From an uncultured Sutterella sp. (GTDB lineage Bacteria; Pseudomonadota; Gammaproteobacteria; Burkholderiales; Burkholderiaceae_F): a DNA stretch of 20,466 bases. Positions 12,635-20,466 of the stretch are shown here, in pieces. The notes beneath the pieces are model-generated. The model had not been told where the DNA came from, made no database searches, and was given only the letters and a program-made list of their open reading frames with translations. Position numbers and translations under genes: made by a program. Each line of letters starts with the position of its first letter. Position 1 is the stretch's first letter. The stretch covers positions 1 to 20,466 of the forward strand of contig CABUOH010000005.1 in the NCBI GenBank assembly GCA_902493085.1, read 5' to 3'.

Positions 12635-14725
12635 TTATTTGGCGAGGCGGGCGATTTCAGCAACCTTGTTCATAACGTCGTAGAGGCGCTTGAGAAGAGC
12701 TTGGCGCGTGGCGCGCAGAGCCGGATCTTCAGCATTGACCATGACGTTGTCGAAGAAGTTGTCAACCGGACCGCGAAGAACCGCGAGTGTTGCAAGCATC
12801 TGCTCGTATTCACCTGCGGCGAAGCACTCCATGGCCTTGGGTTCAACATTGTTGATGGCGGCGAAGAGCTGCTTTTCAGCATCTTCGGCAAAGAGCGCCT
12901 CATTGACGAGCGTCGGCACTTCACCCTCGATCTTTTTAAGGATGTTGCCGATACGCTTGTTGGCAGCGGTCAGAGCCTCAGCTTCCGGCAACGCCATGAA
13001 GGCACGGACGGCGGCAAGACGTTTTGGAAGTTCGTCGAGCTTTTCCGGGTTCAGAGCAAGCACGGCGTCCACCTCAAGCGTGGTGTACCCAGCGTCGCGA
13101 AGCATGACGCGCAGGCGATCTTGGAAGAACTGACGTAGTTCTTCCCGGTGATCCGTCACGCCCGAAACGGTCTTCTCCGCTTCCCAGGCCGCGTCGATCA
13201 GCGTATTGAGACTGACGGGCAAGGCCTTTTCAATAAGCATGCGAAGCACGCCGAGCGCGTGGCGGCGAAGCGCGAACGGATCCTTTTCCCCGGTCGGCAT
13301 CTGACCGATGCCGAAAAGGCCGATCAGCGTCTCCATCTTGTCGGCAAGCGCCGTCGCGAGGCTCACCGCCGTAGACGGCAACGCATCTCCGGCATAGCGA
13401 GGCTGATAGTGCTCACGGATGGCCAGCGCGACGTCCTCGGCTTCGCCATCGTACTTAGCGTAATACTCGCCCATGATGCCCTGAAGCTCAGGAAATTCGC
13501 CAACCATCAACGTACGCAGGTCAGCCTTGGCAAGCATGGCGGCACGCTCAGCCTTGGCGCGATCGGCGCCGATGAGATCAGCGAAAAGGCCGGCCATCAT
13601 CTTGACGCGAAGCATGCGTTCGGCCTGACTGCCAAGCTTGTTGTGATAAACAACATGCTTGAGACCGTCGACACGGCTTTCAAGCTTTTCCTGACGATCC
13701 TGATCGTAGAAGAACTTGGCGTCGGCAAGACGAGCGCGAACTACGCGTGCATTGCCCGCCGCAATGGCGGCACCGCCATCCTTGGCCTCAAGTTGGGAGA
13801 CGAGAAGGAAGCGGTTCATCAGACGACCTTCTCCGTCGCGAAGGGCGAAGTACTTCTGATTGAGCTGCATCGTGAGAATGAGACACTCTTCCGGAACGGC
13901 AAGGAACTCCTCCTCGAACGAGCTTTCATAGATGATCGGCCATTCCGTCAGTGCGGTCACTTCATTGAGAAGATCTTCAGGCATGATGACCGTGCCGCCG
14001 ATCTCGGCGGCGCGGTCCTCAAGAAGCTTGCGCAGCAGCTCTCGACGCTCGGCATAGCACGGCATGACCTTGGCAGCCTTGAGTTCGGCGTCATATGCGT
14101 CGGCACGGGACAACGTAACCGGCTCCGTCGTGTGGAAGCGATGACCGCGCGTGATGCGACCGGCTTCGAGACCAAAGAGCTTCACCGGGACAACGTCAGC
14201 ACCATAGAGAGCAGTGAGATGTTTGACCGGACGCACGAAGGCGACCGTCGTCTCGCCGTCGGCGAGCTGATAAGTCATGACCTTCGGGATCGGGAGATTC
14301 TTGACGGCGGCATCAAGAGCACCTTGAAGCCCCTCCGCGAGCATGATGCCCGGACGGACGCCTTCGAATACGAGCTGTTCATTCTTGCCGTCATTGACAA
14401 GCTTGAGCTCGCTCACGTCACACGTGATGCCCAGCGCATTCATCTTCTTGACGAGAGCCGGCGTGGCGGAACCGTCTGCGGCAATGCCAACTCGCAGCGG
14501 AACGAGCTTCTGAGTGAAAGCTTCATCCGGACTCTTTGCAAGCACATTCGTGAGATGCACGGCAAGGCGACGCGGAGACCCGTAGGCCGTCGTGACGGAG
14601 CCCTCGGCGAGGAATCCGCGGTTCTTGAGATGCTGTTCGACACCGGCGGCAAAAGCTTCCGACAGCTTTTCGAGGGCCTTCGGCGGAAGTTCTTCAGTTT
14701 GCAGTTCAACGAGCAAATTCGTCAT
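12635..14725 (-). CDS. glyS: Glycyl-tRNA synthetase beta subunit GlyS
   Basis: GlyS is the tRNA-recognising beta chain of the alpha2-beta2 bacterial glycyl-tRNA synthetase. From ATG 14725 it has 696 residues (E. coli 689). The opening NLLVELQTEELPPKAL (TEELPPKA at 10-17) is diagnostic, followed by GSPRRLAVHL and later an HD-type region with YHNKLGSQAERM, REHYQPRYAGD and FALRRHALGVLR. The C-terminal anticodon-binding domain carries FFDNVMVNAEDPALRATRQALL. The frame is open from a GTG at 14743, but GGAGG lies inside that extension and the family N-terminus fits the ATG. It starts 23 bases after the glyQ stop and ends at a strong terminator. Confidence 0.97.
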   Translation of the reverse strand: MTNLLVELQTEELPPKALEKLSEAFAAGVEQHLKNRGFLAEGSVTTAYGSPRRLAVHLTNVLAKSPDEAFTQKLVPLRVGIAADGSATPALVKKMNALGITCDVSELKLVNDGKNEQLVFEGVRPGIMLAEGLQGALDAAVKNLPIPKVMTYQLADGETTVAFVRPVKHLTALYGADVVPVKLFGLEAGRITRGHRFHTTEPVTLSRADAYDAELKAAKVMPCYAERRELLRKLLEDRAAEIGGTVIMPEDLLNEVTALTEWPIIYESSFEEEFLAVPEECLILTMQLNQKYFALRDGEGRLMNRFLLVSQLEAKDGGAAIAAGNARVVRARLADAKFFYDQDRQEKLESRVDGLKHVVYHNKLGSQAERMLRVKMMAGLFADLIGADRAKAERAAMLAKADLRTLMVGEFPELQGIMGEYYAKYDGEAEDVALAIREHYQPRYAGDALPSTAVSLATALADKMETLIGLFGIGQMPTGEKDPFALRRHALGVLRMLIEKALPVSLNTLIDAAWEAEKTVSGVTDHREELRQFFQDRLRVMLRDAGYTTLEVDAVLALNPEKLDELPKRLAAVRAFMALPEAEALTAANKRIGNILKKIEGEVPTLVNEALFAEDAEKQLFAAINNVEPKAMECFAAGEYEQMLATLAVLRGPVDNFFDNVMVNAEDPALRATRQALLKRLYDVMNKVAEIARLAK

Positions 14726-14748
14726 TTTCTTCTTTTCCTCCACTCGTA

Positions 14749-15657
14749 TTATTCTGCGGACTTGGCGAGCATCGGGAAGCCCAAACGTTCACGGGAATCG
14801 TAATAACTCTGAGCCACGGAGCGGGAGATGTTGCGAATGCGGGCAATGTAGGCGGCGCGTTCGGTCACGGAGATGGCGCCGTGAGCATCAAGCAGGTTGA
14901 ACGTGTGACCGGCCTTAAGCACCATTTCATAGGCAGGCAAAGCCAGATTCCGATCCATCAGGCGCTTGGCTTCACTTTCAAAGTAATCAAACTGCTTGAG
15001 AAGCTTCTCGCAGTCGCTCGCCTCGAAGTTGTAGACGGACTGTTCAACCTCGTTCTGGTGGAACACGTCGCCGTAAGTAAGCTTGCGTTCCTTGCCGTCC
15101 GGATCGGTCCAAGTCGTAAAGACAAGATCAAAGACGTTGTCGCAGTTCTGCAGATACATCGTCAGACGTTCGAGACCATACGTGATTTCACCGGTGATCG
15201 GCTTGCATTCAAGGCCGCCCACCTGCTGGAAGTACGTGAACTGCGTCACCTCCATGCCGTTCATCCAGATTTCCCAGCCAAGCCCCCAAGCGCCCAGCGT
15301 CGGATTCTCCCAGTTGTCCTCAACGAAACGGATGTCGTTGACTTCCGTATCGATGCCGAGTGCGCGGAGACTGCCCAGATAGAGGTCTACGATGTTCGTC
15401 GGAGCCGGCTTGAGCACGACCTGAAACTGATGATGCTGATGCAGGCGATTAGGGTTCTCTCCGTAGCGGGCATCCTTCGGACGTCGAGAGGGCTGAACAT
15501 AGGCGGCACGCCAGGGTTCCGGCCCCAAGGCCCGCAGAAAGGTCGCAGTATGGGACGTGCCGGCACCGACTTCCAAGTCGATCGGTTGCAGCAAAGCACA
15601 GCCCTGACGGTTCCAATATTCCTGCAGGCGCAGGATTACTTCCTGAAAGGTGATCAT
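14749..15657 (-). CDS. glyQ: Glycyl-tRNA synthetase alpha subunit GlyQ
   Basis: GlyQ is the catalytic alpha chain that activates glycine and charges tRNA-Gly together with GlyS. The 302 residues match E. coli (303). Class II motifs are visible: QEYWNRQGCALLQP (12-25), EVGAGTSHTATFLRALGPEPW (residues 29-49, motif 1 area), YGENPNRLHQHHQFQVVLKP (65-84, motif 2), and the TYFQQVGG and ITYGLERLTMYLQ segments of motif 3. ATG at 15657 gives the canonical ITFQEVILRLQ start. Its ribosome site is poor: only AGAGA lies close to the ATG, and a GGCGG sits in the stem of a hairpin just upstream. It is first gene of glyQ-glyS. Confidence 0.97.
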   Translation of the reverse strand: MITFQEVILRLQEYWNRQGCALLQPIDLEVGAGTSHTATFLRALGPEPWRAAYVQPSRRPKDARYGENPNRLHQHHQFQVVLKPAPTNIVDLYLGSLRALGIDTEVNDIRFVEDNWENPTLGAWGLGWEIWMNGMEVTQFTYFQQVGGLECKPITGEITYGLERLTMYLQNCDNVFDLVFTTWTDPDGKERKLTYGDVFHQNEVEQSVYNFEASDCEKLLKQFDYFESEAKRLMDRNLALPAYEMVLKAGHTFNLLDAHGAISVTERAAYIARIRNISRSVAQSYYDSRERLGFPMLAKSAE

Positions 15658-15666
15658 TCTCTATGC

Positions 15667-15684
15667 CGCCGATTCTTGTCGGCG
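15667..15684 (-). other. Hairpin in the glyQ leader
   Basis: On the minus strand CGCCGA and TCGGCG form a 6-bp GC-rich stem with a 6-base loop, ending nine bases before the glyQ ATG. The 3' arm includes a G-rich stretch at about ribosome-site distance, so folding could hide it. It is not a T-box: there is no specifier loop or antiterminator, and the leader is under 100 bases. Confidence 0.35.
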
Positions 15685-15745
15685 CCTGTTGATTCAAAAA
15701 TTGTAGGAGCCAGCTTTCCCTTGGGAAAAGCAACTCAAAGTTTCA

Positions 15746-15751
15746 ATTATA
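15746..15751 (-). promoter_or_regulatory. Possible -10 hexamer for glyQ overlapping the lnt stop codon
   Basis: A perfect TATAAT reads on the minus strand from 15751 to 15746 and includes the TAA stop of lnt (15749-15747). A start near 15739 would give an 80-base glyQ leader. The -35 at 17-base spacing (GGTTAA) is weak. Confidence 0.35.
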
Positions 15752-17306
15752 AGCGCTTTGTCTTACCCTTAACCGCTCCAACTCCGGTCCCCACGGGATG
15801 CGCAAGGGTTGCGCCGAGCACCAAAGCGAGCGCCGCAAGCAGCGCGGGCCAGCTACCGACCTTCACATAAGGCGTAGGCGTGCCGGAAGCCCCGAGAAGC
15901 GGCAGCGTCGCAGAATCCGCTCCGTCCGCCCTGAGCATGGATACGACTTCGCCTCTCGAATTGACGACCGCGCTCATTCCGGTGTTGCTCACGCTTACCA
16001 GAGGCCTGGCGCTCTCCATCGCGCGCATGCGGCTCATCGTCAGATGCTGGCCGAGCACGGATCGGCCGAACCAGCCGAGATTGGCGGTCACAATGAGAAA
16101 GTCGGGCGAGCGCGATTGCCAGAAAGTCCGCATCACGCCGCCATACAGATTTTCATAGCAGATCAGAATGCCTGCATCGGCGCTACCGAGCGAGAGCATC
16201 GGCTGCACTGCATCCCCCTTTGTCAAATCCGACATCGGTACGCCGATCATATCGACGAACCAACGGAAGCCGGCAGGAACGTATTCGCCGAAAGGTACGA
16301 GCGCCCGCTTGTCAAGCTTGTAAACAATTTGCCCTTCGTCGAGAACGAAGGACGTGTTGAAAACGCGTGGTCCATCCTTGCGAAAGCCGTTGAAGAGCAC
16401 CGGTGCTTCGCTCCTCTCCTGCAGGAGCACGAGGTTGCCGGCCGCCGTCCGTCCCAATCTATTGACGGGTACGTTTACGATGCCCTCGGGTGTCAGCAGC
16501 AACCGGGCCCGGTCGGACGGCGGCCACGGCTTGAAGGCATCGGGAAAGAGTGCGGCAAGACGCTCAGCGGGATCATCGCGGGTATAAGCATCCACCACAG
16601 GCAGGGCAGGCTGAAGAATGCGCACGTCAACCGTAGAGGACGGCTCCGACCATGCGTGCTGGCGGGACACTTGTCCCGCCCCCGCAATGAGGGCCGCGCC
16701 GATCACGGGCACTGCAAGCCACGCCAACCTGCAACTGAGCGCCACCGCGACAAGCGCCGAAAAAAGAAGCTGCGCAAGCGTGACTGCATATATTCCGCCC
16801 AAGGGTGCCCAGCCGGCCAGTGGCGTATCGATGGCGGCATAACCCGGCGTGAGCCAGCCAAAATTGCCGAGCACGTCGCCCCGGAGCCATTCCGAAATCG
16901 TCCATAGTCCGGCCAGGGCCGGCAACTCCGCAATGCGTCTGCCGCCGCAGCATTTCTTGGCCGTCCAACAGGCAAAGGCGGGAAACAACGACAGAACTGC
17001 TCCCAGCGCTACCAATGCGAGCGCTGCAACGGTCCAGGACAATCGCCCGTGGACCGCGATGGAATTCATCGTCCATGAGAGCCCCGGCACGAACCAGCCG
17101 AGCCCAAAAAGAAAACCCGCCAAGGCGGCACGCAATGGCGTCGGACGAGCTGCATAGACCAAAAAGAAGCCGACGAGCGCGATGAGGGACAAATACTTCC
17201 AGCCTAGCGGATCAAACCCCGTGCCGAAAAGCAATCCCATGCCCAGGGCTCCGAGCGAGCCCGCCGCTTCAGGCCGGCGATTCCACCAATGCCGCGCCTC
17301 GTTCAT
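15747..17306 (-). CDS. lnt: Apolipoprotein N-acyltransferase Lnt
   Basis: Lnt adds the third acyl chain to the N-terminal cysteine of lipoproteins in the inner membrane, allowing Lol transport to the outer membrane. The 519 residues begin with a block of membrane helices (about 16-50, 57-80, 92-113, 164-212). A periplasmic nitrilase-fold domain follows, with the catalytic triad Glu274 (LTPEG), Lys333 (DKRALVPFGEYVP) and Cys383 (LICYENLYG). WFGRSVLGQHLTMSRMRAMESARP lies after the triad, and a final membrane helix is near 488-507. Its ATG is one base beyond the corC stop, so it is in the same transcript; it is the last gene of the miaB-phoH-ybeY-corC-lnt series. Confidence 0.96.
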   Translation of the reverse strand: MNEARHWWNRRPEAAGSLGALGMGLLFGTGFDPLGWKYLSLIALVGFFLVYAARPTPLRAALAGFLFGLGWFVPGLSWTMNSIAVHGRLSWTVAALALVALGAVLSLFPAFACWTAKKCCGGRRIAELPALAGLWTISEWLRGDVLGNFGWLTPGYAAIDTPLAGWAPLGGIYAVTLAQLLFSALVAVALSCRLAWLAVPVIGAALIAGAGQVSRQHAWSEPSSTVDVRILQPALPVVDAYTRDDPAERLAALFPDAFKPWPPSDRARLLLTPEGIVNVPVNRLGRTAAGNLVLLQERSEAPVLFNGFRKDGPRVFNTSFVLDEGQIVYKLDKRALVPFGEYVPAGFRWFVDMIGVPMSDLTKGDAVQPMLSLGSADAGILICYENLYGGVMRTFWQSRSPDFLIVTANLGWFGRSVLGQHLTMSRMRAMESARPLVSVSNTGMSAVVNSRGEVVSMLRADGADSATLPLLGASGTPTPYVKVGSWPALLAALALVLGATLAHPVGTGVGAVKGKTKRL

Positions 17307-17307
17307 G

Positions 17308-18150
17308 CTACTTGATCCTTTCGACGCTCAAAAGACGCGCCTGACGATCGTCGCCGCCCAAAATGCGAAAGCGAAAGCCGTTCTCCTCGAGCGTTTCCCC
17401 CGTATGGGGCACGTGTTCGAAACGGTCGGTCACAAGGCCTCCGATCGTCTCGCAGTACTGATCCTCAAGAGCGGACTTGAAATAGTCGTTGAATTGCTCG
17501 ATCGGCGTGATGGCCTTGACGCGCCAACGGCCGTCACCGTCAGCGACGATGTTGCTACCTTCCTCGTCGTGATCGAACTCATCAGAGATGTCGCCCACAA
17601 TCTGTTCCAGCACGTCCTCAATGGTGATGAGACCTGAGACGCTCCCGAACTCGTCGATAACGAGCGCGAGATGGCTTCGGGTTTCCTTGAAGTCGCGAAG
17701 CAGCACGTTGATCGGCTGCGTCTCCGGGATGAAGCGGGCAGGACGCAGAAGGGTCTTCGGATCAATGGCCGGATTCATGAGAATCTGCAGCAAATCCTTG
17801 GCATGCAGGATGCCGAGCACGTTGTCCAAATCGTCTTCAACCGCAGGGAGACGTGAGTGGCCCGATGCGATGAGCGCGGGCAGCCAGACCTCGCGCGGCT
17901 CTGAAAAATCAACAGCCTGCACCTGCGAGCGAGGCACCATCAAGTCGCCCGCCCTGATTTCCGAAACGGCCATCGCGCCTTCCATCATGGAAAACACTTC
18001 GTCGTCGATCACGCTTCGGCGGCGAGCCTCCCCGAGCACCTTGAGCACGTCGGTTCTGTCATTCAACTCGTCTTCATGGAAAACGGAGGTCAGGCGTTCA
18101 AGAAAGGTCCGGCCCAAGGTCGGACTGGGTGGTTCTGAAGAACTGGACAT
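17308..18150 (-). CDS. corC: CorC/HlyC-family CBS-domain transporter-associated protein
   Basis: CorC-type proteins carry a CBS pair and a CorC_HlyC domain and are linked genetically to magnesium and cobalt efflux; the biochemical role is uncertain. The 280 residues show an acidic N-terminal region with EVFSMMEGAMAVSEIRAGDLMVPRS (51-75), CBS1 (about 70-130, HSRLPAVEDDLDNVLGILHAKDLL), CBS2 (about 138-192, LVIDEFGSVSGLITIEDVLEQIVGDI) and the C-terminal domain (about 205-280, ETIGGLVTDRFEHVPHTGE). There are no membrane segments, so it is the soluble CorC form. ATG at 18150 has no good ribosome site and is preceded by a 12-bp palindrome. Its place between ybeY and lnt is the conserved one. Confidence 0.94.
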   Translation of the reverse strand: MSSSSEPPSPTLGRTFLERLTSVFHEDELNDRTDVLKVLGEARRRSVIDDEVFSMMEGAMAVSEIRAGDLMVPRSQVQAVDFSEPREVWLPALIASGHSRLPAVEDDLDNVLGILHAKDLLQILMNPAIDPKTLLRPARFIPETQPINVLLRDFKETRSHLALVIDEFGSVSGLITIEDVLEQIVGDISDEFDHDEEGSNIVADGDGRWRVKAITPIEQFNDYFKSALEDQYCETIGGLVTDRFEHVPHTGETLEENGFRFRILGGDDRQARLLSVERIK

Positions 18151-18158
18151 ATTTGCCG

Positions 18159-18170
18159 AAACAGCTGTTT
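18159..18170. other. 12-bp perfect palindrome between ybeY and corC
   Basis: AAACAGCTGTTT is a perfect dyad eight bases before the corC ATG (reading the minus strand), in the 37-base ybeY-corC spacer. It occupies the place where a ribosome site should be. It could be a protein-binding dyad or chance; no T-tract follows it on the minus strand. Confidence 0.35.
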
Positions 18171-18187
18171 TTTTAATTGGTCGAGCG

Positions 18188-18649
18188 TCAGTCGTGCACC
18201 ATGCCGATGCGGTCGCTGTAGGGATTGGGAAACTTGAGGGAAAGCATGAGCTCGGTTTCGCGCGCTTCCATCACCTCCGCTTCTGCCTGCGTTATGTGAT
18301 CATACCCATGCGCATGCAGAACTGCATGAATGAGCAGATGGGCAAGATGGGCGCGAAACTCCTTGTTTTGCTCTTGAGCTTCACGTTCGACAACGGGCAC
18401 GCAGATCGCAACGTCAGCGGTCACCTCCGGCTCCGTTGTATAGTTGAACGTCAGAACGTTCGTTGCATAATCGCGATGCCGGTACGAATGATTGAGCTCA
18501 TAGCCTTCGTCAAGATCCACGAACCTGATCGTCATCATCGTAGGGAGCTCGCACGCACGAGTCATCCACCGCACCATCACGGAGCGCGACGGCAACTGCG
18601 GGAAGGCAGCCGCATTCTGGAACGAAAACTTCACTTCAGGTTCGCTCAT
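18188..18649 (-). CDS. ybeY: Endoribonuclease / rRNA maturation factor YbeY
   Basis: YbeY is a metal-dependent single-strand endoribonuclease involved in 16S rRNA 3' maturation and 70S quality control. The 153 residues match the family (about 155). NVLTFNY (64-70) precedes the zinc motif H-x3-H-x5-H, here HAVLHAHGYDH with H108, H112 and H118, followed by the usual acidic helix (AEAEVMEARETELM). The ATG at 18649 overlaps the phoH stop in an ATGA junction and has GAGGTG a few bases upstream, so it is coupled to phoH. Confidence 0.96.
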   Translation of the reverse strand: MSEPEVKFSFQNAAAFPQLPSRSVMVRWMTRACELPTMMTIRFVDLDEGYELNHSYRHRDYATNVLTFNYTTEPEVTADVAICVPVVEREAQEQNKEFRAHLAHLLIHAVLHAHGYDHITQAEAEVMEARETELMLSLKFPNPYSDRIGMVHD

Positions 18650-19665
18650 TCCTTCACCTCTTTTTTCACTCCGGCGGCCAATTCTTCCTGCTTGGCCGCC
18701 TCTTCGTAAGCGTCCACAATTCGTGCAACGAGCGGGTGGCGCACCACGTCCTTGGACGTGAAGCGCGTGATCCCAATGCCGCGCACGCCATCAAGAATCC
18801 GGATCGCATGCCTGAGTCCGCTAGGGACCCCCTTCGGAAGGTCGATCTGCGTCACGTCGCCCGTAATCACAGCCCGGGAGCCGAAGCCGATACGCGTCAG
18901 GAACATCTTCATCTGTTCGGGCGTCGTATTCTGAGCTTCGTCCAGAATCACAAACGCATTGTTGAGCGTGCGACCGCGCATATAGGCAAGCGGCGCCACC
19001 TCAATCGACTGCCTTTCCATGAGGCGTTGGGACTTCTCAAAGCCCATCAGATCGAAAAGCGCATCGTAGAGCGGGCGCAGGTACGGATCAACCTTCTGCG
19101 TCAAGTCCCCGGGCAGAAATCCGAGACGTTCGCCGGCCTCTACAGCCGGGCGCGTGAGCACGATGCGCTCCACGGTTCCTCGCTCGAAAGCGTCTACTGC
19201 CGCCGCAACGGCTAGAAAGGTTTTGCCGGTACCGGCGGGACCCACGCCGAAGCTGATGTCATGTCCCATGATGGCCTTGAGATATAGACGCTGGTTGGGC
19301 GTTCGTCCCTGCAGATCGCGGCGTCTGACCTTGAGATCGACCTCATCAACTGCACTCTGAGGATCGCTGCGATACTCGTCGTCACGACCGACGAAGTGCC
19401 ACTGAATGTCGTCAACGCTCAACGCCTCCCCAGTGCTTTTGACACGGGTCATCAGAGCCGCAAGCGCCGTGACGGCGCGGCGGGCTCCTTCAAGCTCGCC
19501 CGTCACGCGAAAGACATCTCCTCGGCGGCTGACGCGCACATTGAGGATGGTCTCCATCTGTCTCAGGTTTTCATCGAGCGGACCGCAAAGTGCGGACAGC
19601 TCAGCATTGCCCGCATCAGCGGAGTAGCGCAGGGTTTCAAGCTGCGCGGTCTTTTCACTAGCCAT
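18646..19665 (-). CDS. ybeZ: PhoH-family ATPase YbeZ
   Basis: YbeZ (PhoH-like) is a P-loop NTPase thought to work with YbeY in RNA metabolism. The 339 residues have a KH-like N-terminal region (about 35-75, METILNVRVSRRGDVFRVTGE). The PhoH domain follows with Walker A GPAGTGKT (142-149), LTRPAVEAGERLGFLPGD (170-187) and Walker B FVILDEAQN (238-246). Motifs MFLTRIGFGS and ITGDVTQIDLP come next, near 260-280. ATG at 19665 lies nine bases after the miaB stop. The C-terminal tail is Lys/Glu/Ala-rich, and its coding sequence holds an 8-bp hairpin (18673-18700) shortly before the ybeY start. Confidence 0.95.
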   Translation of the reverse strand: MASEKTAQLETLRYSADAGNAELSALCGPLDENLRQMETILNVRVSRRGDVFRVTGELEGARRAVTALAALMTRVKSTGEALSVDDIQWHFVGRDDEYRSDPQSAVDEVDLKVRRRDLQGRTPNQRLYLKAIMGHDISFGVGPAGTGKTFLAVAAAVDAFERGTVERIVLTRPAVEAGERLGFLPGDLTQKVDPYLRPLYDALFDLMGFEKSQRLMERQSIEVAPLAYMRGRTLNNAFVILDEAQNTTPEQMKMFLTRIGFGSRAVITGDVTQIDLPKGVPSGLRHAIRILDGVRGIGITRFTSKDVVRHPLVARIVDAYEEAAKQEELAAGVKKEVKE

Positions 19666-19674
19666 AGATGGATC

Positions 19675-20466
19675 TCAGTCCAGAAGTTGTCCGCCAAGCG
19701 AATGCGGATACACATCCGTCACTTTAACACGCACCATCGTGTCCACAAGCGAGAGCGGTCCCTCGAAGTTCACGATGCGGTTGTTGTCCGTGCGGGCCAT
19801 GAGGAAGCCCTCGCCCTTGCGCGCGGGGCCGAGCACGAGCACGCGCTGCTCGGTGCCGAGCATGCTCTCGCTGATGCGGGTCGCGTTCGCGTCGATCGTC
19901 GCCTGCAGGCGCTGCAGGCGCGCAAGCTTCACGTCATAGGGCGTGTCGTCGGGAAGACGGGCGGCGGGCGTGCCGGGACGCGGGCTGTAGATGAAGGAGA
20001 AGCTGGCGTCGAAGCCCACTTTCTCGACGAGCTTCATCGTGTCCTCGAAGTCCTCGGCGGTTTCACCGGGGAAGCCCACGATGAAGTCGGTCGCGATCGA
20101 GATGTCGGGACGAAGCTCTCGGAGCTTCCTCGTGATCTCGACGTACTCGGCGGCGGTGTAGCCGCGCTTCATGGCGGCGAGCACGCGGTCGGAGCCCGCC
20201 TGCACGGGCAGGTGCACGTGGTTGACGAGCTTGGGCAGGCGGCCGTAGGCGTCGATGATGCGCTGGGAGAATTCACGCGGATGGCTCGTCGTGTAGCGGA
20301 TGCGCTCGATGCCGTCGATTTCGGAGACGTAGTCAAGCAGCAGGGCGAAGTCCGCAATCGAGCCGTCGGGCATCTTGCCGCGATAGGCGTTCACGTTCTG
20401 GCCGAGAAGCGTCACTTCCCTGACGCCCTGATCGGCAAGCTGGGCGACCTCCATGAGGACGTCCAC
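19675..20466 (-). CDS. miaB: tRNA-2-methylthio-N6-dimethylallyladenosine synthase MiaB, 3' part
   Basis: MiaB is a radical-SAM methylthiotransferase that converts i6A37 to ms2i6A37 in tRNA. Only the C-terminal 263 or so residues are inside the window. The N-terminal UPF0004 domain and the radical-SAM CxxxCxxC lie beyond the right edge, and the apparent GTG at 20466 is an internal codon. Visible are TLLGQNVNAYRG, RIRYTTSHPREF, the diagnostic HVHLPVQAGSDRVLAAMKRGYT, DFIVGFPGETAEDFEDTM, FSFIYSPRPGTPAA, and a C-terminal TRAM domain (about the last 65 residues, VLVLGPARK to HSLGGQLLD). It leads the miaB-phoH-ybeY-corC-lnt series, nine bases before phoH. Confidence 0.95.
   Translation of the reverse strand: MDVLMEVAQLADQGVREVTLLGQNVNAYRGKMPDGSIADFALLLDYVSEIDGIERIRYTTSHPREFSQRIIDAYGRLPKLVNHVHLPVQAGSDRVLAAMKRGYTAAEYVEITRKLRELRPDISIATDFIVGFPGETAEDFEDTMKLVEKVGFDASFSFIYSPRPGTPAARLPDDTPYDVKLARLQRLQATIDANATRISESMLGTEQRVLVLGPARKGEGFLMARTDNNRIVNFEGPLSLVDTMVRVKVTDVYPHSLGGQLLD

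Noticed and set aside
13148..14803. 551-codon open frame on the plus strand opposite glyS
   Set aside because: It mirrors glyS codons in a GC-rich genome; no ribosome site or recognisable domain.
15658..15746. T-box or glycine riboswitch controlling glyQ
   Set aside because: The leader is under 100 bases, with no specifier loop, T-box sequence or paired glycine aptamers, and T-boxes are essentially absent from Proteobacteria.
15798..16907. 369-codon open frame on the plus strand opposite lnt
   Set aside because: Arg/His-rich shadow of lnt. The Lnt catalytic triad on the other strand settles the coding strand.
17588..18709. 373-codon open frame on the plus strand across corC, ybeY and the phoH end
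   Set aside because: It spans three well-identified genes and their spacer, is low in complexity and has no domain.
19675..20466. miaB as a transferred or misassembled GC-rich block
   Set aside because: Sampled lines are about 65 percent GC, but several adjacent phoH lines reach similar values and the gene order is the conserved one.
1..20466. A novel defence, mobile or biosynthetic system
   Set aside because: Every gene is assigned to a core family, all spacers are under 160 bases, and I see no integrase, transposase, phage, CRISPR or secretion genes.

Overview
This is an ordinary, gene-dense stretch of a proteobacterial chromosome. Gene content and order fit Betaproteobacteria, order Burkholderiales. 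The GC content of about 60 percent and the protein flavour suggest a Sutterellaceae-type gut bacterium (Sutterella, Parasutterella or a relative), but that assignment is my inference and was not tested by a search. All seventeen genes I can support are core functions. I see no mobile element, CRISPR array, tRNA, rRNA, phage gene or toxin-antitoxin pair.

Layout. (1) Positions 1-493, minus strand: 5' part of tolB, cut by the window edge and carrying an apparent one-base frameshift. (2) 631-3577, minus: dusB-fis-purH, tightly coupled, reading from right to left, with a tandem direct repeat at a possible promoter upstream of dusB. (3) 3675-5407, minus: amgK-murU, the peptidoglycan-sugar salvage pair. 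(4) 5408-5561: divergent intergenic region. (5) 5562-11004, plus: lptD-surA-pdxA-rsmA, overlapping or nearly so, which links outer-membrane assembly with vitamin B6 synthesis and rRNA methylation. (6) 11020-12526, minus: plsC followed by a YgjP-type metallopeptidase, convergent with rsmA. (7) 12556-15657, minus: glyQ-glyS closed by a strong terminator. (8) 15747-20466, minus: miaB-phoH(ybeZ)-ybeY-corC-lnt, with miaB cut by the right edge.

Functional themes. Envelope biogenesis dominates: LptD inserts LPS, SurA chaperones outer-membrane proteins including LptD, Lnt finishes lipoproteins, PlsC makes phospholipid, AmgK and MurU recycle murein sugars, and TolB belongs to Tol-Pal. RNA modification and translation form the second theme: DusB, RsmA, YbeY, MiaB and GlyQS.

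I found no undescribed multi-gene system. The points most worth a second look are small: the tolB frameshift, the 22-bp-period direct repeat before dusB, an unusual cysteine set in LptD, a promoter-like hexamer inside the loop of the glyS terminator, a possible sigma-E-type promoter before lptD, and a near-perfect 21-bp palindrome at the rsmA/ygjP convergent junction.
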